NCBI GenBank assembly: GCA_018710795.1
Contig: DVJH01000078.1
Span: forward strand, 1-21,604
Length of the DNA: 21,604 nt
Source: Candidatus Galligastranaerophilus gallistercoris
GTDB lineage: Bacteria; Cyanobacteriota; Vampirovibrionia; Gastranaerophilales; Gastranaerophilaceae
Reading direction: 5' to 3'
The translations under genes were made by a program, and so were the position numbers. The notes below the pieces were generated by a model. It had not been told where the DNA came from, did no database searches, and saw only the letters and a program-made list of their open reading frames with translations. Positions 7,123 through 13,251 of this stretch are shown here, piece by piece. The number at the start of each line of letters is the position of its first letter. The first letter of the stretch is position 1.

Positions 7123-8289
7123 TTAATTTTTTGTTACATTGTCATATTCCGACGAATAAAAATTATTATAACCTTCATTTATGGCGTCAACCAAAATTTT
7201 TGCATATCTTTTTGCGGTGTTAAAATAAGAAAGGTGCGCCAGTAGAAAAGTTCTTCTTGAAGTTTTATCGGATTTATCGTATATAAAACCGCCCTTGGGC
7301 TCTATTTTTAAATTTGTTTCTTTTTCCATTTCATCAAACGTAAGATTTTTACTTACGGGAAACCCGAGAGGATCATCCGAATAATTAACCGTAAGCCAGA
7401 AAATATTATTTTCTACTATATATTTATACCCGAGCGCCATAAGTTCGCTCATTTTATAGTTTTTATCGTATAAATCGCTGTAAAATAACGTATACGGGCT
7501 TGCATAATTAATACTGCCGGCTATTGCGTCTTTTGGAGTGCAGTATAATTTTGTATATTGATTTAAGCTTTCTATTTTTGTTTTAAAACTTTCCGTATCG
7601 TTTTCAAATACAAAATCGTCAACCATATCATACGTTACCAGCTTTGATTTAAAAACCGCATCGGTGCAGCTGTCGTCGAGGTTTCTGTATGAAACGTATG
7701 TTTTAAATTCTTCGGGTGCATTTGAATTTTCTATCGCTTCTTTTATTTTTATAACGGGCATTTTAATTGTAAGATATTGCTGGACTATAAATGTCCCCGC
7801 ACTGTATCCTACGGGTACAACCTTATTTCCTTTTTTATATTCTTCCATAATTTCTTCATGCAGCTTTTGTATTATCGGATACATATTTTCCGTTTTTGAA
7901 ACCCAAATTGCATCATGAAGACACAGTGCGATAAATTTTCTGACATAATTTGCGGGTTTCGGGCTTATTGCTTTTAATATGTTAAATTCTTCATTTATGA
8001 TTTTGAGTTCTTCTCTGCTCATATCGCCCCAGTAAAAGGCTTTCGGGGATTTATTCATTGTAAATTCGCCGTTTTTTAAATATTGCTTTGTTATCAATTC
8101 ATCGGCCGTAAACTGTTTTACTATTTCTTTATGAAGTTTATTCACCCCTTTTATAAAATCTTCCTTGCTCTCTTCCGTATTTGTGTTTGAGCCGTTCAGA
8201 TAAATAAAGGTGATTTCGTTTTGCGCATATGCGGGAGGAAGCGCCAAAAATACAAAAAATGCAATCAGAAATAATATGCCCTTTGTCAT
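7123..8289 (-). CDS. Secreted alpha/beta-hydrolase-like protein, GxSxG type
   Basis: The product (388 aa) starts with a clear signal peptide: Lys3, a hydrophobic core at 5-17 and a likely cleavage after PAYA (residue 22), so it should be exported. The mature part opens with a beta-strand plus loop (ITFIYLNGSN, residues 26-35), as at the start of many hydrolase folds. GYSAG at 161-165, after a hydrophobic strand (KVVPV), gives Ser163 as the likely nucleophile. SDDPLGFP near 304-311 and AHLSYF near 351-356 are good candidates for the acid and His352. This is lipase/esterase-like logic; the substrate is unknown. AAGGAT lies eight bases before the ATG. The gene lies downstream of a region with a strong plus-strand structured RNA candidate. 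Confidence 0.8.
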   Translation of the reverse strand: MTKGILFLIAFFVFLALPPAYAQNEITFIYLNGSNTNTEESKEDFIKGVNKLHKEIVKQFTADELITKQYLKNGEFTMNKSPKAFYWGDMSREELKIINEEFNILKAISPKPANYVRKFIALCLHDAIWVSKTENMYPIIQKLHEEIMEEYKKGNKVVPVGYSAGTFIVQQYLTIKMPVIKIKEAIENSNAPEEFKTYVSYRNLDDSCTDAVFKSKLVTYDMVDDFVFENDTESFKTKIESLNQYTKLYCTPKDAIAGSINYASPYTLFYSDLYDKNYKMSELMALGYKYIVENNIFWLTVNYSDDPLGFPVSKNLTFDEMEKETNLKIEPKGGFIYDKSDKTSRRTFLLAHLSYFNTAKRYAKILVDAINEGYNNFYSSEYDNVTKN

Positions 8290-8302
8290 TATTTAATCCT
8301 TT

Positions 8303-8457
8303 TAAAATAAAAATTGCTCTACACGGGTAAATTTTGTTACCTGCGGTGCTCCCACAGGTGGGTGAGCGCCTCGACAAATCCGTTTCCTTTAAAAATGATA
8401 AAATCACCAAGGTATACTTCAATTGTCTTTTACTTTAAAGAGCAGGCTCTCCCGTTT
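8303..8457 (+). ncRNA. Candidate structured RNA, possibly 6S-like
   Basis: A -10-like TAAAAT at 8303-8308 puts a plus-strand start near 8315. That is where TGCTCT (8315-8320) begins, and it pairs with AGAGCA at 8439-8444 to close a ~130-nt domain. Inside, GGTGCTC (8345-8351) pairs with GAGCGCC (8364-8370), and CCCA with TGGG within that, to form a strong GC-rich hairpin. Outer helices such as TTTGT/ACAAA and GG.AAA/TTT.CC extend it into a long interrupted rod. This is GC-rich compared with its surroundings and has no credible reading frame. The rod shape and a faint likeness of the GGTGCTC...GGTGAGC element to 6S RNA suggest 6S RNA, but the 3' side is about 50 nt longer than the 5' side. AGAGC can instead pair with GCTCT at 8446-8450, followed by four T, as a weak terminator. 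Confidence 0.35.
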
Positions 8458-8534
8458 TAATAAAATGTAGGAACAAAATTACAACCCGCATAAAGCAATT
8501 ATCATTTTATCATTAAGTTTTAACTTTTGTCCAC

Positions 8535-8556
8535 AAAAAGGATAGCCTGACTATCC
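8535..8556 (-). terminator. Terminator overlapping a stop codon
   Basis: On the minus strand GGATAG and CTATCC (8551-8556 and 8540-8545) pair around a five-base loop and are followed by five T (8539-8535). The TAG stop of the small basic protein is part of the left arm. Confidence 0.85.
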
Positions 8557-8796
8557 CAAAAGGCGTTTTAATTCTTTTTCTCTTTTTTTTCTTAACAATT
8601 TATTCGTTCTTTTTCTTATTGCAACCTGGGGAGTGTCATCAGGCATTGCGGCTTTAAAAAACTCTTCATTCATGGCGTCAAACTCTCTTAATTTTTGAAG
8701 AGCTTCTTCCATACGCGATTTTTTTGCCTGTTTTATCAACACCTGAAATTTCGCTTTTTCACTTATATCCATTGAAATTAAGCTTATAAAACTCAT
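8551..8796 (-). CDS. Unknown small basic protein
   Basis: The product (81 aa, or 73 if it starts at the second Met, 8772) is not one I recognise. The second half is strongly basic (RKRTNKLLRKKREKELKRLLG), the first half helical and mixed-charge. That composition suggests binding to RNA, ribosome or DNA, but there is no ribosomal protein S21 match or other motif. It follows engB on the same strand after 42 bp and ends in its own terminator, so it is probably the last gene of the engB unit. A ribosome-assembly link would suit EngB but is only a guess. Neither possible start has a good Shine-Dalgarno; an AT-rich -10-like TTATATAAA lies right before the first ATG. Confidence 0.65.
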   Translation of the reverse strand: MSFISLISMDISEKAKFQVLIKQAKKSRMEEALQKLREFDAMNEEFFKAAMPDDTPQVAIRKRTNKLLRKKREKELKRLLG

Positions 8797-8838
8797 ACTT
8801 TATATAATGAGCTTTTATTTTAAGCATGGCAAGTATGT

Positions 8839-9420
8839 TTAATTAATGTTACATTCAAGAAAATCAAAAACTTTTTCCCTGTAAAAAGGTTTTTTGCTTG
8901 AATAAGGGATGCACATTGTTTTTGTAAAATCTTCAATTTCTTTTATTCTTTTGGAAATCTCGCCCTGTTTTGCCATGTCTGCCTTGGCTAAAATGTTTAT
9001 AAAAGGAACTTTATTTATAATAAGCCAGTCAATCATTTTAATGTCATTATCCAAAAGACCGTGCCTTGAATCTATGAATAAAAAACAATGCTTTAAATTT
9101 TCCCTTTTTAATAAGTATTCTTCAAGGTTTTTTTGCCATTCCTGCTGCATTGTTTTTGAAACTTTGGCATATCCGTATCCGGGTAAATCGGCAAAAATAA
9201 AATTGCCGCAATCGGTTATGATTTCAAAATGATTTATAAGCCTTGTCTTGCCCGGTGTATTTGAAGTTTTTGCAAGTTTTGAATTGTTTACAAGCGAATT
9301 TATAAATGTTGATTTTCCCGCATTGGAGCGCCCCAAAAGAGCAAATTCGCAACAATTAAACGTTGGAGCTGATTTGAGGGAAGGTGAGCTTGTGATGAAC
9401 CTCGCTTGTTTTATTTTCAT
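8839..9420 (-). CDS. engB: Ribosome-assembly GTPase EngB (YsxC/YihA)
   Basis: The product (193 aa) is a TrmE-Era-EngA-EngB-type GTPase needed for assembly of the 50S ribosomal subunit. Motifs: G1 GRSNAGKS at 30-37; TPGKT at 55-59 (G2 region); G3 DLPGYGYAKVS from residue 78, a sequence diagnostic of EngB; and G4 AKAD at 145-148, where Ala replaces the usual Asn or Thr. Length and the MKIKxARF opening match EngB proteins, which supports the start at 9420 even though it lies 65 bp inside the upstream gene. AAGG precedes the ATG by about ten bases. Confidence 0.96.
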   Translation of the reverse strand: MKIKQARFITSSPSLKSAPTFNCCEFALLGRSNAGKSTFINSLVNNSKLAKTSNTPGKTRLINHFEIITDCGNFIFADLPGYGYAKVSKTMQQEWQKNLEEYLLKRENLKHCFLFIDSRHGLLDNDIKMIDWLIINKVPFINILAKADMAKQGEISKRIKEIEDFTKTMCIPYSSKKPFYREKVFDFLECNIN

Positions 9421-9658
9421 TAATTAAATGCCTTAACTCGCTTGCCTGTCTTTTATACATAACGGTTGATAAAAGGTTATACGCTTTTTTTGAATTTATG
9501 ACATTGATTTGTATGCCTTCATTTGTCGTTTCGACCGTAATGGAGCTATCTTGCGTAAAATCGGTTTCGATTCCCGTAATGTTAATTATTGTTTTTTTAA
9601 GGATACTTAACGGTTCTCTTAAAAAATCTTCAAAAGTTTTTAAAATGTCGACTTTCAT
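9356..9658 (-). CDS. Unknown 100-aa protein overlapping engB
   Basis: I do not recognise the product (100 aa). It is hydrophilic, with predicted beta-strand alternation around 38-58 (SSITVETTNEGIQINVI) and a charged helix afterwards. Its last 65 bp overlap the start of engB in another frame, so the two are probably translationally coupled. The gene starts the minus-strand unit 9658-8551, divergent from speE. There is no Shine-Dalgarno; TAGAAT lies nine bases before the ATG, pointing to a near-leaderless message. The overlap is longer than usual, but engB begins where its family begins, so shortening engB is not an answer. It could be a spurious frame, though good position and AT-rich codon use speak for a gene. 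Confidence 0.6.
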   Translation of the reverse strand: MKVDILKTFEDFLREPLSILKKTIINITGIETDFTQDSSITVETTNEGIQINVINSKKAYNLLSTVMYKRQASELRHLINENKTSEVHHKLTFPQISSNV

Positions 9659-9667
9659 TTTAAGTTA

Positions 9668-9700
9668 ATTCTATCAAAAAAAATGCTTTTTTTGTATAAT
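9668..9700. promoter_or_regulatory. Divergent promoter region with A8/T7 tract
   Basis: TATAAT at 9695-9700 faces speE on the plus strand. TAGAAT at 9673-9668 faces the unknown gene on the minus strand. Between them eight A (9676-9683), TGC and seven T (9687-9693) form a near-palindromic tract, likely bent DNA or a UP-like element. -35 hexamers are not convincing on either side. The two -10 boxes lie 21 bp apart. Confidence 0.5.
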
Positions 9701-9742
9701 TACAAAACAGATATTTAACATTTTTATAAAGGAATTTTGTTC

Positions 9743-10588
9743 ATGATTAAAGTTTTGGAAAATGAAATCGAATTAACGGGGTATGGGATTTCTCTTGATG
9801 TTGAAGGTGAAAATCTTTATTCAAAAAAATCCGAATTTCAGCAGGTAGATATATTTAAATCTAAAACGCTGGGTAACGTCTTAACGCTTGACGGGCTTAT
9901 GATGACAACCGTTGAAGATGAATTTTTCTATCATGAAATGATTGCTCATATTCCCTTATGTTCTCATAAAAACCCTGAAAACGTTCTTGTTATAGGCGGC
10001 GGCGACGGAGGAACGGTGAGAGAAGTTTTAAAACACCCTTCGGTTAAAAATGTCGATTTATGTGAAATTGATGCTCTCGTTATTGAAGCAAGCAAAATGT
10101 TTCTGCCCTCAATTGCAGGCAAATTGGACGATAAAAGAGTAAATATATATGTTGAAGATGCAATTGAATTTATTAAAACCAAAAAAAATTGCTATGATGT
10201 CGTTTTGGTTGATTCGACAGACCCAATGGGCCCCGGTGTCGGTTTGTTTACCGAAGAATTTTACACTAACGTCAAAGAAAGCTTAAAAAAAGGCGGAATC
10301 GTTACTCCTCAATCCGAATCACCTTTTGCAAATAAAAATGAAATGAAAAATATGTATATATTGTTAAAGAAAGTCTTTAAAACCGTGCTTCCTTATTGCG
10401 GACCAATTCCTACATACCCCGGCGGTTACTGGTCATGGGCTTTTTGTTCTGATGATAATGATAATACGATAAAAGATACAAAGAGGGCCGAATTAATCGA
10501 AAAAGACGCAAAATTATATAACACAAAACTTCATAATGCGGTTTTTGCCGTTCCCAACTTTGTAAGGAAGATAGTTGATAATGAATAA
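9743..10588 (+). CDS. speE: Spermidine (polyamine) synthase
   Basis: The product (281 aa) transfers aminopropyl groups from decarboxylated S-adenosylmethionine to a diamine. It has an N-terminal beta region with FQQVDIFKSKTLGNVLTLDG around 32-51, DEFFYHEMIAHIPL at 59-72, the nucleotide-binding GGGDGGTVREV at 85-95 and the catalytic-site DSTDPMGPG at 157-165. PTYPGGYWSW near the C-terminus also fits. The ATG at 9743 is preferred over the TTG at 9737 because AAAGGA at 9728-9733 lies nine bases ahead. Its stop overlaps the aroA start by eight bases. No speD or SAM-decarboxylase gene is in the window. Confidence 0.95.
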   Translation: MIKVLENEIELTGYGISLDVEGENLYSKKSEFQQVDIFKSKTLGNVLTLDGLMMTTVEDEFFYHEMIAHIPLCSHKNPENVLVIGGGDGGTVREVLKHPSVKNVDLCEIDALVIEASKMFLPSIAGKLDDKRVNIYVEDAIEFIKTKKNCYDVVLVDSTDPMGPGVGLFTEEFYTNVKESLKKGGIVTPQSESPFANKNEMKNMYILLKKVFKTVLPYCGPIPTYPGGYWSWAFCSDDNDNTIKDTKRAELIEKDAKLYNTKLHNAVFAVPNFVRKIVDNE

Positions 10589-11885
10589 TGATATAACCGT
10601 AAACCCTATGACAATGCCTCTTCATGGCGAAATTACGATTCCTTCCGACAAATCAATTTCCCATAGAAGCATTATCATTGGCGCCCTCACTAACGGCAAA
10701 GTAAAAATTTCAAATTTTTCGATTTGCGCGGATTGTTTATCCACTTTAAATATATATAAAAACCTGGGGCTTGAGGTTGAATTTCTTGATGAAAAAACTT
10801 TGATAATAAATTCAAAAAACGGATTAACTCCGCCCGATAAAATGCTTGATTGCGGTAATTCGGGAACATCAATGAGGCTTATTACCGGTGTTTTATCGGG
10901 GCAGAAATTTAATTCGGAACTTTTTGGCGATGAAAGTTTATCCAAACGCCCGATGAAAAGAATTATAGAGCCTTTAACTTTGATGGGCGCAAGGATTGAA
11001 TCCAATGATTATAAAGCGCCTTTAAAAATCAAAGGCTCAAAACTTACCGCCATTAAATATGAATCAAAAATTGCTTCCGCTCAGGTAAAATCTTCAATTT
11101 TGCTTGCGGGGCTTTTTGCTTCGGGTGAAACAACGGTTGTTGAGCCTTATTTATCAAGAAACCATTCCGAATTAATGCTTAAATATTTTGATTCCGATAT
11201 CAAAGAAGAAAAATTCGATAATAAATATTTAACGTCAATCAGAAGTTCATTTTTGCTTCCAAAAGACCTGTATATTCCGGGCGATATCTCATCCGCCGCA
11301 TTTTTTATGGTTGCTGCGGCAATCGTAAAAGGAAGCGATGTTGTTATAAAAAATGTCGGGTTAAATGAAACAAGAACGGGCATTATTGATGTTATGAAAC
11401 AAATGAATGCCGATATTGAGATTTTGGATTTAAGAATTTTAAATAATGAGCCCGTAGGTGATATCAGGGTTAAATATTCGCCCGATTTAAAAGGAATTGA
11501 AATCAAAGGTGAAATTATTCCGAGATTGATAGATGAAATTCCTATAATTACGGTTCTTGCGCTGAACGCTGAAGGTAAAACCGTAATTAAAGATGCATCG
11601 GATTTAAAAAATAAAGAATCGGACAGAATTAACTCGCTTGCATTTGAATTAAACAAAATGAATGCGGATATAATCCCTACCCAGGACGGCTTTATAATAA
11701 ATTCAAACGGTAAAAAGCAGTTATCGGGCGGTGCCGAATTAAATTGCTACCATGACCACAGGCTGATTATGAGCTTTTATGTTGCAAGCCTTGTTTCAAA
11801 AAAACAAAATAAAATAAATGATTTTAAATGGGTAAATACTTCGTTTCCCGAATTTTTGGGGCTGTTTAACAGGCTTGGAGTATAG
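10581..11885 (+). CDS. aroA: 3-phosphoshikimate 1-carboxyvinyltransferase (EPSP synthase)
   Basis: The product (434 aa) joins shikimate-3-phosphate and PEP in the shikimate pathway. Motifs: SDKSISHR at 22-29; GNSGTSMR at 92-99, the PEP loop with the Gly whose loss gives glyphosate tolerance kept; ASAQVKSSILLAGL; GDISSAAFF; the catalytic pair in DEIPIITVLA; KESDR; and HDHRLIM. The sequence style (Leu where class I has Pro after GTxMR) is closer to class II enzymes. The ATG at 10581 overlaps the speE stop, and AAGGAAG at 10564-10570 lies ten bases ahead. pgeF follows after one base, so speE-aroA-pgeF form one unit. Confidence 0.96.
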   Translation: MNNDITVNPMTMPLHGEITIPSDKSISHRSIIIGALTNGKVKISNFSICADCLSTLNIYKNLGLEVEFLDEKTLIINSKNGLTPPDKMLDCGNSGTSMRLITGVLSGQKFNSELFGDESLSKRPMKRIIEPLTLMGARIESNDYKAPLKIKGSKLTAIKYESKIASAQVKSSILLAGLFASGETTVVEPYLSRNHSELMLKYFDSDIKEEKFDNKYLTSIRSSFLLPKDLYIPGDISSAAFFMVAAAIVKGSDVVIKNVGLNETRTGIIDVMKQMNADIEILDLRILNNEPVGDIRVKYSPDLKGIEIKGEIIPRLIDEIPIITVLALNAEGKTVIKDASDLKNKESDRINSLAFELNKMNADIIPTQDGFIINSNGKKQLSGGAELNCYHDHRLIMSFYVASLVSKKQNKINDFKWVNTSFPEFLGLFNRLGV

Positions 11886-11886
11886 A

Positions 11887-12612
11887 ATGTTTTATTTTTG
11901 TAAGATTGGAAATCTTGAAGTTTTAAAATCCGATAAGCTTAATATCGCTCATTTTTTTACTACAAGAAATTCAATCCTAAAAACGAAAGACCCTGCTTTT
12001 ATACAGGCGGCTGAAGAAAATAAAGCGTTTTTTAAGAATTATTATAACCTGAAAAGATTGATTTCCCCTTCTCAAACCCACACGTCAAACGTCCGCCTTG
12101 TTGATGATAATGATATTTATGAAGATACCGACGCTCTTATTCTTGATAAAAAAGACATCGGGATTTTTCTTAATTTTGCGGATTGTGTTCCCGTTATTAT
12201 GTACGATACGAAAAATAATGCCGCATCAATTATTCATGCGGGCTGGCGGGGCACAAAAGAACAAATCGTTAAAAAAGCTTTTTATAAATTAAATTCTCGC
12301 TATAATTCAAATCCGGATGATATTGTTGCGCTAATCGGCCCTTCAATATGTAAAAATTGTTTTGAAACAAGTAAAGATATTGCCCTTATGCTCTCTGCTT
12401 CCGTATCGGATAACAGCGGGTGCGCAGATTATATTGAGGGTAAATATTATGCCGACCTTAAAGAAATTAATAAACGCCAGATGATTGACCTTGGAATTAA
12501 AAATATTGATACGGCGCAATATTGCACCTGCTGCAATAATGATAAATTCTTTTCGTACAGAAAAGAAAACAAAACAACGAACCGAATAAGCGCATTTTTA
12601 ACTTTAAATTAA
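11887..12612 (+). CDS. pgeF: Laccase-domain protein PgeF/YfiH (purine nucleoside phosphorylase type)
   Basis: The product (241 aa) is a zinc-bound member of the YfiH/DUF152 family. Members act on purine nucleosides or remove mis-incorporated residues in cell-wall precursors. Metal and active-site motifs: SPSQTHTSNV near 61-70; FADCVPV near 97-103; HAGWRG near 116-121; and C-terminal CTCCNNDKFFSYRKE. GGAG at 11877-11880, six bases before the ATG, fixes the start at 11887; the frame is open a little further upstream. The stop overlaps the stop of the convergent gene (TTAA), with no hairpin between them. Confidence 0.92.
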   Translation: MFYFCKIGNLEVLKSDKLNIAHFFTTRNSILKTKDPAFIQAAEENKAFFKNYYNLKRLISPSQTHTSNVRLVDDNDIYEDTDALILDKKDIGIFLNFADCVPVIMYDTKNNAASIIHAGWRGTKEQIVKKAFYKLNSRYNSNPDDIVALIGPSICKNCFETSKDIALMLSASVSDNSGCADYIEGKYYADLKEINKRQMIDLGIKNIDTAQYCTCCNNDKFFSYRKENKTTNRISAFLTLN

Positions 12613-13136
12613 AATAGCCCGTCTTCTTTTTTCTCGCCCGAAGAATTTCCCATCATGGGTTTTTCGCTTTCAATAAATTTTTCTTTGGCTTTAATTTCTT
12701 TTTCAATGTCTTCCGGGGTAAGTGTTTCAATCATTTTTGCGTATGGTTCGGCTGCTTCTTTTATTCTTTCCGCAAGTTTATCTATGTATTCAGAATACGA
12801 AACGGCGTCATCGTGTTTAAATCTCCAGCTGTCAAATTCGTATGCGTCCGATACGTCTTTTTTCCAGTCGGATAAAATCCCGTCCATAGTTTCTCTGAAA
12901 GTATCCGCCATTTCTTTTGAGGGGAACAGTCTTATTTTTTTATATGTATTTTCAAGAATTATCATTGATTTTTTGGTTGCAAGCCTTGTCGAAACGCCGC
13001 GCATAAAATAGCGGTCTTCTTCTTCCTTTGAAATTTTAAAGTCAAAAGGAAACTCAAGCGCGCACATATTTGTTGCATCCGTTAATCTTACCATTAATTC
13101 CTGTTTTAAATATTCGTACTCTTCTCGAAGACCCAT
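12609..13136 (-). CDS. Unknown acidic helical protein
   Basis: The product (175 aa) is not recognised. It has no signal peptide or membrane segment and is highly charged, with long helical stretches, for example around 124-158, that could form a coiled coil. A short ordered-looking core (EFPFDFKISKEEEDRYFMRG) lies near 28-47. The C-terminus is Lys/Glu/Gly/Ser-rich and probably flexible. The gene is convergent with pgeF, overlapping its stop by four bases, and lies downstream of ppdK on the same strand but behind a strong terminator, so it needs its own promoter. The region before its ATG has a TATAAC-like box but no clear Shine-Dalgarno. Confidence 0.75.
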   Translation of the reverse strand: MGLREEYEYLKQELMVRLTDATNMCALEFPFDFKISKEEEDRYFMRGVSTRLATKKSMIILENTYKKIRLFPSKEMADTFRETMDGILSDWKKDVSDAYEFDSWRFKHDDAVSYSEYIDKLAERIKEAAEPYAKMIETLTPEDIEKEIKAKEKFIESEKPMMGNSSGEKKEDGLF

Positions 13137-13199
13137 AATATTTTGCTCATTAATTGTTATACATACATTTTAACAAATAGGTTTCATTTTGCAACTTTT

Positions 13200-13240
13200 A
13201 AAATAAAACACCCTCTTGTTAAAAGAGGGTGTTTAAATTT
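13200..13240. terminator. Strong terminator after ppdK
   Basis: AAACACCCTCTT at 13206-13217 pairs perfectly with AAGAGGGTGTTT at 13223-13234 around a five-base loop. T-rich sequence follows on the minus strand, in the ppdK direction. AAATTTTTT follows on the plus strand, so it can work both ways. Confidence 0.9.
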
Positions 13241-13251
13241 TTTATATATCT

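Noticed and set aside
8138..8422. 94-aa frame over the structured region and hydrolase start, minus strand
   Set aside because: It runs through the hydrolase signal peptide in another frame, has no ribosome-binding site and no recognisable composition.
8303..8457. SRP RNA, RNase P RNA or tmRNA as identity for the structured region
   Set aside because: The SRP GGAAGG/AGCAG core, the RNase P GAGGAAAGTCC segment and the tmRNA tRNA-like end are all missing.
10575..10580. Start of aroA at the TTG codon
   Set aside because: The ATG at 10581 has better Shine-Dalgarno spacing and a normal family N-terminus.
11147..11656. 169-aa antisense frame within aroA
   Set aside because: It is fully inside a clear essential gene, mirrors its codon pattern and lacks start signals.
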